A stretch of DNA of 64,000 bases from Caldilineaceae bacterium (GCA_020846635.1 JADLDO010000047.1:124001-188000), one strand, 5' to 3'; shown: positions 48,506-57,491, counted from the first letter of the stretch. Notes: generated by a model from the sequence alone, not told the origin. Numbers and translations are program-made.

Positions 48506-49165
48506 ATGAGTAACTCTGGAGCAGGAGCTTTGCCTATCGTCGAAGTAGAGGAAGATTGGGGTCATGATGGTGTATGGTCTACGCCCTTGCGATTGCCCAT
48601 GATTGTCACCGATGAGGTGGCTGATTTGTCGGCGCATTATGGGTTGCCTATTCAGCGCAACTTTGATGTCCAGGCCGACGAGTATATTTACTCCTACCGC
48701 TTTAACAAAGTGATTGACCGCCGGGCTGAGGTGGTTTTTGCCATTGAGGACGCGGCTGGACAACTCTGGGTGCATGCCAAGTCTCACTATCCCACGGCCA
48801 TTTATCGCCTGCCGTCCGGTGGTGTGCATTGGGATGAGTTGGTGGTGGATGGCCTTTTGCGTGAAGTCAATGAAGAGACAGGACTTCCTGTGGAGATTGT
48901 ACGCTTTTTGGGTATAATCGAGTATCACTTTTGGCATGATGGCGCAATGGCTCCCTTTGCCTCCTATATTTTCCATCTGCGTACAGGCTGTGTAGATTGT
49001 CCTGTGACTCAGGGGGGTGAACAGATTTCCGAATTTCGCGCGGTCACGCCCAATCAGATTGGGCAGCTTGCGGGTGGGTTACGCAACTTGCGGGGCAACC
49101 GCCGCGGCTGGGGTCAATGGCGTGCCCTGGCCCATGATTTGGTCTATGAGACACTGCTCCATTAG
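48506..49165 (+). CDS. Nudix hydrolase
   Basis: 219 aa from ATG 48506; an upstream in-frame ATG lacks support. The Nudix box is complete at 105-127: G-x5-E-x7-R-E-V-x-E-E-x-G-L in SGGVHWDELVVDGLLREVNEETGL (shown in part by its residues). It should hydrolyse a nucleoside diphosphate linked to some moiety. The N-terminal ~50 residues form an extra segment of unknown role, and the C-terminus adds RGNRRGWGQWRALAHDL. It lies between the membrane proteins and pheT, and seems monocistronic. Substrate unknown. Confidence 0.92.
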   Translation: MSNSGAGALPIVEVEEDWGHDGVWSTPLRLPMIVTDEVADLSAHYGLPIQRNFDVQADEYIYSYRFNKVIDRRAEVVFAIEDAAGQLWVHAKSHYPTAIYRLPSGGVHWDELVVDGLLREVNEETGLPVEIVRFLGIIEYHFWHDGAMAPFASYIFHLRTGCVDCPVTQGGEQISEFRAVTPNQIGQLAGGLRNLRGNRRGWGQWRALAHDLVYETLLH

Positions 49166-49226
49166 GCCGTATGGACAATTATTTCTGCAAAGTATTTAGT
49201 TAACGTAGTTAGTTGAGGTACTTATT

Positions 49227-51821
49227 ATGCGCGTGCCTATTTCCTGGCTCAAGGAATATGTAGACATTGTATTGCCCATTGACGAGTTGGCTGAACGTCT
49301 GACGCTTTCTGGGATGGAGATCGACACGATTTTGCAGGTTGGCGATTGGTGGGATGCGACGACGATCCTGGTGGGGCAAGTGATGGCTGTTCTGCCCCAT
49401 CCCGATGCCGACCGGTTGGTGCTGGTCGATGTCGACTATGGCGGCAGTGAACCACAGCGTGTTGTCACAGGCGCACCCAATCTCTATGTCTTTAAGGGCA
49501 TGAGCTTTCAGGGCATGAGCCAGGCAGAAGGCACGCTGCCCATGCTCAAGGTTGCCTTTGCCCGCGCCGGTGCCGAACTGATGGATGCCTACAGTGAAGC
49601 GCGGCCTCGCCCCAAGAAGAAGCTCAAGCCCTCTAAGATTCGCGGTGTGGAGTCGGCGGGAATGGTCTGTTCTGAATTGGAGTTGGGGCTGAGCGAGGAG
49701 CATGAGGGGATCATCCTGCTGCCGGAAGATGCGCCAGTGGGAACACCCTTGCGCGACTATCTCGGTGACACGGTGCTCGTCGTGGAATTGACCCCCGACA
49801 TGGCGCGCTGTCTCAATATGATCGGCATCGCGCGCGAGGTGGCGGCATTGACCGGCGCGCCGCTGCACTTGCCTGAAGACGAGTGGCAGCCCAGCGGCAG
49901 CGATCAGGGCACCGATTTTGTCGATGTGCGGATTGACGACCCTGAACTCTGCAACCGCTATACGGGTACGATGATTGTCGATGTGACCGTGGGGGAATCG
50001 CCCAAGTGGATGCAAGAGCGGCTGCGTAAGGCGGGGATGCGCCCGATTAACAATGTGGTGGACATCACCAATTATGTGATGTTGGAGTGGGGGCAGCCGC
50101 TCCACGCCTTTGACTATGATATTCTGCGTGACCGCGCGCTGCGCCATGGCGACGCCAAGCCCACCGTGATCGTACGCCGCGCCCAAGCGGGTGAGAAGTT
50201 CACCACGCTCGATAATGTCGCGCGTGAGTTGGACGACTCGATGTTGATGATCACCGACACCGCAGGCTCAATCGCCATTGCCGGAGTGATGGGCGGGCTG
50301 GAAAGCGAAGTCGGCGCACAGACGCGCAATATCTTGTTGGAGTCTGCTACTTTTGAGGGGATCAACAACCGGCGCACCGGGCAGAAGCTCAAGCTCTTTA
50401 GCGAGGCAAGCTATCGCTTTGCGCGCAGCATCCCCGCGGAACTCAATGCGCTGGCGGCGCGGCGTGCCGCCGAATTGCTGCGCCAGTATGCAGGCGGGCG
50501 TATTGTGCCGGGGATTGTCGATGCCTACCCGGTTCCCCAGGCGCAACCGTTGGTCTATACCACCGAGCGTGATATGCGCCGCTTGCTGGGGATGCCCGTT
50601 ACCTTCTATGAGGTGCGTTCTGCACTGCAACGGCTGGATTTCTCGGTGAAGCGGGTGAGCGCGGTGGATGCCAATGCCCCGGCAGAGGCGACCTTTGCCC
50701 TTGCCCATGAGGCGGGCGAACCACTGTTGGAGTGTTTGCCCCCCTGGCACCGGCTCGATGTGCGGATCCCGGCGGATTTGACCGAGGAGGTGGCGCGCAT
50801 CATTGGCTATGAGCATGTGGGCATGACGCTGCTGAATGCGCCGCTGCCGCCACAGCGCCATTTTGCGCTGTATGAGACTGAGGAAAAGATTCGCGATATT
50901 TTGGTGGGCGCAGGGCTGCAAGAGACGATCAGCCGCACATTGACCACACCCGAAGATCATGAAAAGCTGCGTCTGGACAGGCGCGCTGATGGTGAGTCGG
51001 TGCGCTATATTGAACTGGCGAATCCGTCAGCCCCAGAGCGACGCGTCATGCGGCGCACGCTGCTGGTCAGCGCGATGGAAAACCTTGTACACAACCTGCG
51101 TTTTGCCGACCGCTTGGCTTATTTCGAGGTGGGGCGCGCCTATCTGCCTGAGGAGGGGAATGGCGTTTTGCCCCAAGAGGAGCGGCGTGTCAGCCTTTTG
51201 CTTTGTGGCCCGCGCACCCCGCGTGATTTCTATCACCCTGAGCCTGACGACGAGATGGACTTCTTTGATCTCAAGGGAGTGATTGAAACGCTGTTGGACC
51301 GGCTGGGCTTTAAGCCAGAGGTGGTGGAGTATCGGGCGCGGCCTGATACGATGACCTTTAGCCCGCGCTGTGCGGAGGTGTGGGTCAATGGGCATAAGGT
51401 GGGATTGATGGGCGAACTGCACCCGGCGGTGCGTACGGCCTTTGACCTGCCCAACGTTCGTATCTCGTTGGCCGAATTGGCGATTGATGCGCTGATTAAG
51501 CCCCACTGGGGGCAAGACCCCATGCTGCCCATCTCTAATTATCCGCAGATCGTGGAAGATTTGGCCTTTGAGGTCGCCGAGGAGATCACCGTGCGTCGTG
51601 TCTATGACACGATCCGCGGCGCGGGCGATGCGCGCCTGGTCGAGATTGAGCTATTTGACCTCTATCGGGGCGAACCTTTGGCTGCGGGCCACAAGTCACT
51701 GGCCTTCCGCCTGACCTACCAAAGCAACGAGCGCCCGCTGACCGAAAAGGAAGTTACCTACCTGCGCCAGCGCATTGTCGCCGCGGTAGAGAAGGAAACA
51801 GGCGGCAAGCTGCGGAGCTAG
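49227..51821 (+). CDS. pheT: Phenylalanyl-tRNA synthetase beta subunit
   Basis: 864 aa, within the usual range. N-terminal [14 protein letters not shown] and the tRNA-binding/OB domain (about 40-160: [15 protein letters not shown]), B3/B4 editing region ([27 protein letters not shown] in part), B5 domain ([15 protein letters not shown]), the catalytic-like core and the C-terminal anticodon-binding FDX-ACB domain ([14 protein letters not shown]). It charges tRNA-Phe with the alpha subunit PheS, but pheS is not adjacent, which is a departure from the usual pheST pair. GAGG precedes the ATG. A strong palindrome follows. Confidence 0.97.
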   Translation: MRVPISWLKEYVDIVLPIDELAERLTLSGMEIDTILQVGDWWDATTILVGQVMAVLPHPDADRLVLVDVDYGGSEPQRVVTGAPNLYVFKGMSFQGMSQAEGTLPMLKVAFARAGAELMDAYSEARPRPKKKLKPSKIRGVESAGMVCSELELGLSEEHEGIILLPEDAPVGTPLRDYLGDTVLVVELTPDMARCLNMIGIAREVAALTGAPLHLPEDEWQPSGSDQGTDFVDVRIDDPELCNRYTGTMIVDVTVGESPKWMQERLRKAGMRPINNVVDITNYVMLEWGQPLHAFDYDILRDRALRHGDAKPTVIVRRAQAGEKFTTLDNVARELDDSMLMITDTAGSIAIAGVMGGLESEVGAQTRNILLESATFEGINNRRTGQKLKLFSEASYRFARSIPAELNALAARRAAELLRQYAGGRIVPGIVDAYPVPQAQPLVYTTERDMRRLLGMPVTFYEVRSALQRLDFSVKRVSAVDANAPAEATFALAHEAGEPLLECLPPWHRLDVRIPADLTEEVARIIGYEHVGMTLLNAPLPPQRHFALYETEEKIRDILVGAGLQETISRTLTTPEDHEKLRLDRRADGESVRYIELANPSAPERRVMRRTLLVSAMENLVHNLRFADRLAYFEVGRAYLPEEGNGVLPQEERRVSLLLCGPRTPRDFYHPEPDDEMDFFDLKGVIETLLDRLGFKPEVVEYRARPDTMTFSPRCAEVWVNGHKVGLMGELHPAVRTAFDLPNVRISLAELAIDALIKPHWGQDPMLPISNYPQIVEDLAFEVAEEITVRRVYDTIRGAGDARLVEIELFDLYRGEPLAAGHKSLAFRLTYQSNERPLTEKEVTYLRQRIVAAVEKETGGKLRS

Positions 51822-51840
51822 CTGTTTGCCTGACGAGATT

Positions 51841-51973
51841 ACGCAGCCGGTTAATCGCCCAGGGCTAAAGCCACAGGGCTATAAACGACGCCCCCTGAAC
51901 GGGGCTTAAGACGCGGCTCGCCAAGCCCCTTTCAAGGGGCGTTGCTCATAGCCGGATGGATTTATCCTCCGGC
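51841..51973. repeat. Cluster of short hairpins downstream of pheT
   Basis: Three consecutive stem-loops: GCCCC/GGGGC at 51890-51905, GCCCCTT/AAGGGGC at 51925-51940 and GCCGGA/TCCGGC at 51951-51973; AGGGCTAAAGCCACAGGGCT stands before them. The stretch is non-coding and has the look of an interspersed palindromic repeat region (REP/BIME-like) of the GGGCTAAAGCCC type I associate with some bacterial genomes. No T-runs were seen. Confidence 0.6.
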
Positions 51974-51983
51974 GGTTGTTATA

Positions 51984-52014
51984 AACCCTCCCGGAAGCTT
52001 CCGGGAGGGTTTTC
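51984..52014 (+). terminator. Palindromic element, copy 3; terminator between convergent pheT and rnz
   Basis: AACCCTCCCGGAAG and CTTCCGGGAGGGTT form a perfect 28-bp palindrome (51984-52011) followed by TTTC on the plus strand, so it likely ends the pheT transcript and may also act on rnz from the other side. The core matches the elements at 14737-14767 and 41921-41951. Confidence 0.85.
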
Positions 52015-52025
52015 TTATTATGATT

Positions 52026-52976
52026 CTAGCGGTCGCGCAGGCTGCTCATCACCACCGGCTTTTCTTTGCTGACGCGATAGAGGTCGAGGTCGGAGGCGAC
52101 GTAGGTATTGGGGAAGATGGCCTGGGCTTCGGTCAGGATATCTTGGGTGTAATAGCGGCGGCTGACGTGGTGCAGCACCAGTTGCTTGACGCCGCTGTTG
52201 CGCGCAAGGCGGGCGGCAGCAGCGGCGGTAATATGCCCGTGGGCGCGCGCCAATTCGCGATCCGCTTCCAAATAGGTCGCCTCAATCGCCAATAGCTCGG
52301 CATCTTCCACTTCCTTGTGCAGCGGGCCGGTATGGCTGACATCGCCGATAAAGCAGAGCTTTGCGCCGCGGTTGGGTTCGCCCAAGACGGCTTCGGGCGG
52401 GATCACGCGGCCATCGGGCAAGGTGACGGTTTCACCATTGGCAAGATCGCGGCGTACCGGGCCATTTGGAATCCCCAACGCCTCGGCACGCTCGGCCATA
52501 AAGGGGCGGCGGCTCTTCTCCTCAAAAGTAAAGCCAAAGCAGCCTTCTCCCCGGTGCTGGACGGGAAAGGCGCTGACCGTGAAGTTCTTGGCGTCAAAGA
52601 TGATGCCCGGCTCAATCAGGTTGAGCGAAACCCCGACATTGGGCATTTGGTTGGGGCCAAAGACCACATCCATCAAGCCCTGCACACGCACCAGGGCGCT
52701 GCCCCCACCGTAGATGTTCAATTCCTCTAACGCTTCCCAACGCCCCAGGGTGCTGGCAAGCCCGCCCAGCCCCAGGATATGGTCGAGATGACCGTGGGTG
52801 AGCAAGATGCGGTCGAGGCGGCGAAAGCCGAGACCGCTGCGTAAAATCTGGCGCTGCGTGCCTTCGCCACAGTCGATCATAAAGCGGAATTCGTTCGCCA
52901 TCACCAGCGCCGACGAGAGCCCGCGGTGGACAGATGGCGCGGAGGCAGAAGTCCCGAGGAAGGCTAGCTCAAACAC
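52026..52976 (-). CDS. rnz: Ribonuclease Z (tRNA 3'-endonuclease)
   Basis: 316 aa from GTG 52976. Metallo-beta-lactamase fold with zinc motif H61-x-H63-x-D65-H66 in [23 protein letters not shown] carries a further ligand Asp, and the His of [13 protein letters not shown] and [10 protein letters not shown] complete the pattern typical of tRNase Z. It removes 3' trailers from tRNA precursors. It follows the DinB-like gene by 6 nt and probably shares its transcript. Confidence 0.95.
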   Translation of the reverse strand: MFELAFLGTSASAPSVHRGLSSALVMANEFRFMIDCGEGTQRQILRSGLGFRRLDRILLTHGHLDHILGLGGLASTLGRWEALEELNIYGGGSALVRVQGLMDVVFGPNQMPNVGVSLNLIEPGIIFDAKNFTVSAFPVQHRGEGCFGFTFEEKSRRPFMAERAEALGIPNGPVRRDLANGETVTLPDGRVIPPEAVLGEPNRGAKLCFIGDVSHTGPLHKEVEDAELLAIEATYLEADRELARAHGHITAAAAARLARNSGVKQLVLHHVSRRYYTQDILTEAQAIFPNTYVASDLDLYRVSKEKPVVMSSLRDR

Positions 52977-52982
52977 AGTGCT

Positions 52983-53489
52983 TTACAACGCCTCGCGGGT
53001 GGGTTGGTGGGGAGCCGGTTGCTGATCCTCTTGGTAGGCGACAATTAACTGGCGCACATGGCGCAGGTTGCCCTGATCTTGATCCAAAATTTCATGCAGC
53101 AGATCCAACACGGTCATGGGGCCAACCGATTCGTGGATGCCGATATAGGCCAACTGTTGCTCGGAAAGTGATTTTACGAATTGAATTAACTCGAGGCGAG
53201 TTGTCTGCCAGCGCTTCAAGGATCTATGCAATTCCTGTTGGGGATAATCGGCGGCGGTGTTGGCAAAGAGATCGAGCCAGGGAGTTTCGCCGGAGGCAAT
53301 ACGGATAATACGCGGAAGGTGGCAGGTTTGTTCAACCGTGGCAAGGTGGGCGGCGATAAAGCGAAAGGACCATTCTGCCGGTTCCGGCTGCCAATCTTGG
53401 ACTGGAGCCATAGACTCTAGCAGTTTGCTCACTTGAGCTTGGGAGCGTTTTAACTCCTTCAGTAGTTCGTCGCGCGTTCGTTCGCCCAT
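52983..53489 (-). CDS. DinB/DfsB-like four-helix protein
   Basis: 168 aa from ATG 53489; upstream in-frame codons are possible but have no box. Four-helix pattern: LLKELKRSQAQVSKLLESM, then WSFRFIAAHLATVEQTCHL supplying a His, and VLDLLHEILDQDQGNLRHVRQL with further His residues. This is the DinB/YfiT-like metal-binding bundle, whose members act as thiol-dependent transferases or have unknown roles. It lies 6 nt ahead of rnz. Function unknown. Confidence 0.82.
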   Translation of the reverse strand: MGERTRDELLKELKRSQAQVSKLLESMAPVQDWQPEPAEWSFRFIAAHLATVEQTCHLPRIIRIASGETPWLDLFANTAADYPQQELHRSLKRWQTTRLELIQFVKSLSEQQLAYIGIHESVGPMTVLDLLHEILDQDQGNLRHVRQLIVAYQEDQQPAPHQPTREAL

Positions 53490-53531
53490 GATGGTTATTA
53501 TACGGCTAGAGCGCGGCGCGGACAAAAAGAG

Positions 53532-53586
53532 AACCCCTCCCTAACCCTCCCCAAACTGGGGTGGGATTGCTGGCGCGGGAGGGGTT
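53532..53586 (-). terminator. Terminator after cysM
   Basis: AACCCCTCCC (53532-53541) pairs with GGGAGGGGTT (53577-53586), with a second CCTCCCC/GGGGTGGG-like stem inside. Read on the minus strand it is followed by CTCTTTTTG. Confidence 0.75.
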
Positions 53587-53589
53587 TCT

Positions 53590-54582
53590 TCAGTCTCGGT
53601 CGAAGATGCCTAAACTAACATACTTAGAACCGTCATCGGGCAGGAGCGTGACCACGACACCCTCCTCAATCTCTTTGGCAACCTGGATGGCCCCGACCAT
53701 TGCCGCGCCGCTGCTCAAGCCAACAAAGAGCCCGGCTTGGCGAGCAAGGCGACGGGTCATGGCCCATGTCTCCTCGGCATCAATGCCCAGATGATGGTCA
53801 ACCAGCGTGGCGTCATAGATCCCCGGCACAATAGCAGTGGGCAGATACTTCAGCCCCTCGATGACCGATAGCTCATCATCGGGCTGGAGAGCGACTAACT
53901 GTACGTGGCGGTTGCGTTCTTTCAGATAGCGCCCAGTACCGACAAAGGTTCCTGTCGTACCCAGCCCTGCCACAAAGTGGGTAATTTTGCCCTGGCTCTG
54001 CTGCCAAATTTCGGGGCCGGTCGTCTGATAGTGGGCCAACCAGTTCGCCGGGTTGTTGTATTGGTTGGCATAGAAGTAGCGTTCGGGCTGTTCTGCCACC
54101 ATCTGGCGCACCAGGCGGATGGCCCCATCGGAGCCTTCCAACGGGTCAGACTCGATGAGCTTGGCCCCATAGGCGCGCGCCAATGCCTTGCGCTCCTGGC
54201 TGATATTGGCGGGCATGACCAGATGCACCTCGTAGCCTTTGATGGCACCAATCAGCGCAAAGGCGATGCCGGTGTTGCCCGAACTGGAGTCGATCAGGAT
54301 TTTGCCGGGATAGAGCTGCCCGGTGCGCTCGGCTTCCTGCACAATCCACAGCGCGGCGCGCGCCTTGACCGAACCGCTGGGGTTGAGCCACTCGGCTTTG
54401 CCATAGACCCCCACGCGCGCAGAGACACCCAATCCACGGGCAAAATGGTTAAGGTCGAGCAGGGGGGTGTTGCCGATCTGGGCCAATAAATCGCCGGTCT
54501 GTGGCAACTGCGGGATCGTCGCTCGCTTCAGCGTGTCGACAGACCTGGGTGGCATGGTGGGTGTCAATTGTTCAAAACTCAT
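53590..54582 (-). CDS. cysM: Cysteine synthase, CysM-type (sulfur-carrier dependent by context)
   Basis: 330 aa from ATG 54582, with AGGAG 6 nt upstream. PLP lysine K73 in NPSGSVKARAA; the substrate loop S-S-G-N-T-G (100-105); the phosphate-binding glycine loop GLGTTGTFVGTG. A fold-type II beta-replacing enzyme. In M. tuberculosis CysM takes O-phosphoserine and the thiocarboxylate of CysO. Here the gene follows a CysO-like carrier, its E1 activator and a JAMM protease on the same strand, so the carrier route is likely rather than free sulfide. Residue-level proof of O-phosphoserine specificity was not attempted. Confidence 0.93.
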   Translation of the reverse strand: MSFEQLTPTMPPRSVDTLKRATIPQLPQTGDLLAQIGNTPLLDLNHFARGLGVSARVGVYGKAEWLNPSGSVKARAALWIVQEAERTGQLYPGKILIDSSSGNTGIAFALIGAIKGYEVHLVMPANISQERKALARAYGAKLIESDPLEGSDGAIRLVRQMVAEQPERYFYANQYNNPANWLAHYQTTGPEIWQQSQGKITHFVAGLGTTGTFVGTGRYLKERNRHVQLVALQPDDELSVIEGLKYLPTAIVPGIYDATLVDHHLGIDAEETWAMTRRLARQAGLFVGLSSGAAMVGAIQVAKEIEEGVVVTLLPDDGSKYVSLGIFDRD

Positions 54583-54646
54583 GGCTACTCCTAGCCGGGG
54601 CATAGTAGCCGGAAACAGGCTGGCTACTATGCCGAAAAGGATCCGA

Positions 54647-55882
54647 TTATGCTGTCACAAGGTCCAGAGTGTCTGCCGCGCGGGCAAGATTGCGCGCGGT
54701 GGGCAGCCCACAGAACTGTTCATAGTCGATTAATTTAGTCACGGTGGGGTGATCGCTGCAGACCGGGCAGTCGTGGTTGCGCTGAATCTTGAGCGTGCGG
54801 AAACTCATGTCCAGCGTATCAAACATCAAGACGCGTCCCACCAACAACTCGCCCGCGCCGGTGATGATCTTCATGGCTTCGACAGCTTGGAGACAACCGG
54901 CAAGACCCGGCAGCACGCCGAGAACACCCGCCTCGGAACAGCTTGGCACCTCACCCGGAGGGGGCGGGTCTGGGTATTGGCAGCGATAGCAAGGCCCAGA
55001 CTCATAGCCATAGGCATTGTTCTCCGGCATATAGACTGTAACCTGGCCTTCAAACATGAAGATGCTGGCATCGACTAGTGGCTTATGCAGCAACTGGCAG
55101 GCATCGTTGACCAGGTAACGGGTCGGGAAGTTGTCCGAACCGTTGAGCACGATGTCATAGCCCTTGATAATCTCTAGTGCGTTCTCGCTGGTGATTGGCT
55201 CGCGGTGGGCAATGAATTTGACATCAGGGTTGAGGTCGCGCACACGGTCGGCAGCAGAATCGACTTTGGGACGACCGATATCCTTTGTGCCATGTAAAAT
55301 CTGGCGTTGCAGGTTTGACGCATCAACATCATCAAAGTCGACAATGCCGATGGTTCCTACTCCCGCCGCGGCCAGGTAGAGCGCAGCGGGGCTGCCCAGA
55401 CCACCCGCGCCAATCAGCAGCACTTTGGATTCCAACAACTTGATCTGTCCGGCATCGCCCACTTCGCTCAACAGCGTATGGCGGCTGTAGCGGATGCGCT
55501 GCTCTTCGTTCAGAACCGTCGGAACCTTGAAGCTGAAGCCGGCATTCTTCCAGCCATTGAAGCCGCCGACGAGGGAGATGACGCGTTCGTAGCCCATTTC
55601 CTTGAGATTGCGCGCAGCCAGTGCAGAACGCACGCCACCGGCGCAATAGACCACGACCGGCTTGCTGCGATCCTGCTGGTGCTGCTCGATTTGGAGTTCC
55701 AAAAAGCCGCGCGGGATGAAGGTGGCGCTGGGCAGATGCCCTTGCACAAACTCATCGCGCTCGCGGATGTCGATGATCTTAACATCTTCCTCCGCCAGCC
55801 ACTCCTTGAGTTCGTGTACGCTAATTTCTTCGATCTCGCTTTTGGCGAGTTGGACCAATTGGTCACGATTGAGCTGGGTCAT
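54647..55882 (-). CDS. Rhodanese-E1 fusion activating the sulfur carrier (MoeZ-like)
   Basis: 411 aa. The order is rhodanese first, E1 second. Rhodanese (20-120): IIDIRERDEFVQGHLPSA, active Cys80 in VYCAGGVRS. The ThiF/MoeB E1 domain (~125-370) has the ATP loop IGAGGLGSPAALYLAAAGV, DFDDVDASNLQRQ, Cys315 in PSCSEAGVLGVLPG, and zinc pairs C298-x2-C301 and C372-x2-C375. Mycobacterial MoeZ and human MOCS3 carry the rhodanese at the C-terminus, so this order is reversed. It should adenylate the CysO C-terminus and thiolate it. It begins 6 nt after cysO. Confidence 0.9.
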   Translation of the reverse strand: MTQLNRDQLVQLAKSEIEEISVHELKEWLAEEDVKIIDIRERDEFVQGHLPSATFIPRGFLELQIEQHQQDRSKPVVVYCAGGVRSALAARNLKEMGYERVISLVGGFNGWKNAGFSFKVPTVLNEEQRIRYSRHTLLSEVGDAGQIKLLESKVLLIGAGGLGSPAALYLAAAGVGTIGIVDFDDVDASNLQRQILHGTKDIGRPKVDSAADRVRDLNPDVKFIAHREPITSENALEIIKGYDIVLNGSDNFPTRYLVNDACQLLHKPLVDASIFMFEGQVTVYMPENNAYGYESGPCYRCQYPDPPPPGEVPSCSEAGVLGVLPGLAGCLQAVEAMKIITGAGELLVGRVLMFDTLDMSFRTLKIQRNHDCPVCSDHPTVTKLIDYEQFCGLPTARNLARAADTLDLVTA

Positions 55883-55888
55883 GTGGCC

Positions 55889-56167
55889 TTACTCCCGTCC
55901 CCCCGCCATGGCGGGCACAATGGATACGCGGTCATTCTCGTTGACGGGGGTATCCAGTCCTTGCAGGGTGCGGATCTCGTCATCGTTGAGGAATACATTG
56001 ATAAAACGCTTGACATTGCCGTCCCCATCAAAGACCTTGTCAGCAATGCCAGGGTACTGGGCATCGGCTGCACGCAGCAGCGAACCGACATTTTCGCCGG
56101 CAATGGTGAGCTTTGATTGCCCACCTGTAAGGCGGCGCAGGGGGGTCGGTACTAACACAGTTGCCAT
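55889..56167 (-). CDS. cysO: CysO-like ubiquitin-fold sulfur carrier with GG-Arg-Glu tail
   Basis: 92 aa from ATG 56167, with AAGGAGAGG 9 nt upstream. MoaD/ThiS beta-grasp fold: ATVLVPTPLRRLTGGQSKL, GSLLRAADAQYPGIADKV, FINVFLNDDEIRTL, NENDRVSIVPAMAGG. Gly-Gly is at 89-90 but two more residues, Arg-Glu, follow. The E1 must act on the terminal Gly, so Arg-Glu must first be removed, as the JAMM protein does for HcyS/QbsE-like carriers; such a protease is encoded just upstream. CysO carries sulfur as a thiocarboxylate for cysteine synthesis. Confidence 0.9.
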   Translation of the reverse strand: MATVLVPTPLRRLTGGQSKLTIAGENVGSLLRAADAQYPGIADKVFDGDGNVKRFINVFLNDDEIRTLQGLDTPVNENDRVSIVPAMAGGRE

Positions 56168-56590
56168 GAAATCTACCTCTCCTTGATTTTTCTTTGTCAC
56201 GCTTCGTTTTTTCGTGGGCAGGTGGATCAGACCCACCCGTTCGACCTTGTCTCAAAACAAAAAGCCGAATTCATCAAGCGATGAACTCGGCGGAAATCTG
56301 CTTATTCCTGGATGGTTGCCGTTGTACATTCCCCAACATTCCTCAAGTAACCAAGTTACTCATTGAACTGGGTGGGCACAAATTAGGCAGCCCATCTGTG
56401 GTTGTCAGTTTCCAAGCTTACAGCGTAGCTCATCGCTTGCCGATTCGAGATCGCGGGGCAACTAGCGTCAATGCTAGCGGCTCCCGCTATCGACACAAGC
56501 AAGTATACAGAAAGCTACAACAGAAAATTTGGAAACGCATAGAATCGAATATTTTTCCTGTCTATTTCAGGACTACTCCACGTATGGCGC
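56168..56590 (-). ncRNA. Long structured leader of the cysO operon (candidate cis-regulatory RNA or ncRNA)
   Basis: About 420 nt from the expected transcription start (~56584) to the cysO start. Hairpins visible: TCCTG/CAGGA (56556-56572), GCGGG/CCCGC enclosing CTAGC/GCTAG (56453-56487), TGGGC/GCCCA (56374-56394), AGTAAC/GTTACT (56346-56360), then the terminator at 56259-56291. The order promoter, structured RNA, terminator, gene is that of riboswitches and other attenuators; a stand-alone ~325-nt RNA ending at the terminator is the other reading. I found no T-box (TGGNACCGCG), SAM-I, cobalamin or TPP consensus, nor tmRNA/RNase P signatures. A 16-codon frame (56383-56433) ends in Ala-Ala but has no ribosome-binding site. 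Confidence 0.5.
56259..56291 (-). terminator. Intrinsic terminator upstream of cysO
   Basis: GCCGAGTTCATC (minus strand, 56291-56280) pairs with GATGAATTCGGC (56275-56264), one G-U, around GCTT, followed by TTTTTG and TTTTG. It lies ~92 nt before the cysO start and well inside the transcript, so it either ends an ncRNA or is an attenuator. Another hairpin, GGTGG/CCACC, follows at 56221-56238. Confidence 0.85.
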
Positions 56591-56619
56591 AGTATACTGG
56601 CACCCCATCACTTTGTCAA
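56591..56619 (-). promoter_or_regulatory. Promoter P2 of the cysO leader
   Basis: On the minus strand TTGACA (56619-56614), a 17-bp spacer and TATACT (56596-56591): near-perfect sigma-70 consensus. Located ~100 nt after the mec stop codon, so mec and cysO are not simply one transcript. Confidence 0.8.
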
Positions 56620-56655
56620 CGCACCGGAAGGCCGCGAGCAACGCGCGCTATGAAA

Positions 56656-56683
56656 AGTATAGCATGATTTGAGTATAGTGCAA
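56656..56683 (-). promoter_or_regulatory. Promoter P1 of the cysO leader
   Basis: On the minus strand TTGCAC (56683-56678), a 16-bp spacer and TATACT (56661-56656), about 65 bp upstream of P2. Tandem promoters aimed at the same leader suggest strong or multiply controlled transcription. Confidence 0.6.
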
Positions 56684-56720
56684 GATAGAGAAGTGGTGTG
56701 TAACGAGAATTCCACTAACT

Positions 56721-57341
56721 CTATCCTACAACCTCCACCACATACTCTGCCAGGGTCACGGCGCGGCCATCTACATCGCCGTCGGGGTCAAGGGTGAGCA
56801 CGATATAGAAGGGGACGGTTAGCTCTGCCGCGGGCGTGTTGGCGAGGGGCGCGGGCAGCGGCACATGGTGTCCCTGATAGTAGGCCCACAACCCAGGTCG
56901 CGTCTCATAGCTGTTGAGTTCAGTACGAAGGCTGGCGTAGTCCAGGTCGAGGAAGTGGGGCGTCATGCGAAAGGCGCGAATTACGGGGGCGTCGTCATGC
57001 TCCAGCGAACAGATGAAGTAGATGGAGTCGGGATAGTGAGCATTCCACGCATCGGTGGCGGATGGGTAGGCCACAGAGACAGGATGCGAATGGTAGATGC
57101 CCATCATCTCCTCACCCTGATCTTCAAAGTCGAATTGGCGCAAGAGCGTTTGCGGATCGACCTCATAGTTTTCGATACGCTCTTGGGCAATGTTGCGTCC
57201 GCGCAGGGCTTCGTAGGCTTCCAGCCCTTTGCCACGCAGGATGCCGCAGATTTCTTCCGGCTTACCCTCGCGGGCATGGGCAATGATCAAGGCTTGCGCC
57301 GCGGCGGGCAGCTTGACAGGTTGATCTTGTAAAAGGGCCAT
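56721..57341 (-). CDS. mec: JAMM/M67 metallopeptidase, Mec-like
   Basis: 206 aa. JAMM zinc site complete: Glu30 in E-I-C-G-I-L, H84-S-H86-P, S94 and D97 of the H-x-H-x7-S-x2-D motif. In M. tuberculosis, Mec removes cysteine from the CysO-cysteine adduct; relatives QbsD/HcyD trim residues beyond Gly-Gly of sulfur carriers. Since the carrier encoded downstream ends GG-Arg-Glu, both jobs may fall to this protein. The C-terminal ~50 residues ([20 protein letters not shown]) add a small beta extension. GGGAAGG precedes the ATG. Gene order mec, cysO, E1, cysM. Confidence 0.93.
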   Translation of the reverse strand: MALLQDQPVKLPAAAQALIIAHAREGKPEEICGILRGKGLEAYEALRGRNIAQERIENYEVDPQTLLRQFDFEDQGEEMMGIYHSHPVSVAYPSATDAWNAHYPDSIYFICSLEHDDAPVIRAFRMTPHFLDLDYASLRTELNSYETRPGLWAYYQGHHVPLPAPLANTPAAELTVPFYIVLTLDPDGDVDGRAVTLAEYVVEVVG

Positions 57342-57462
57342 CTCTAACGCCTTCCCGATGATTTGGTGTTTAGCAGTTCTGTTGGCATTTTAGCCCTATC
57401 GTCATCGATGCGACCAAATTGGGGCGCGCTGATCGTGATTGGGGTGGGATTGATTCATCTGC

Positions 57463-57491
57463 TTGACGTGGGTTCTGTGCTTCGTTACAAT
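57463..57491 (+). promoter_or_regulatory. Promoter of the TRAP binding-protein gene
   Basis: TTGACG (57463-57468), 17-bp spacer, TACAAT (57486-57491), about 80 nt before the ATG at 57573. Confidence 0.7.

Noticed and set aside
56259-56590. tmRNA, RNase P RNA or T-box/SAM riboswitch
   Set aside because: Size and promoter/terminator layout fit, and a short frame ending Ala-Ala is present, but GGATTCGACGG, the RNase P P4 sequences, TGGNACCGCG and the SAM-I core are all missing.
56194-56667. 157-codon open frame on the plus strand across the cysO leader
   Set aside because: It lies antisense to a region with promoters, hairpins and a terminator, has no recognised motif and no convincing start; it appears to be open by chance.
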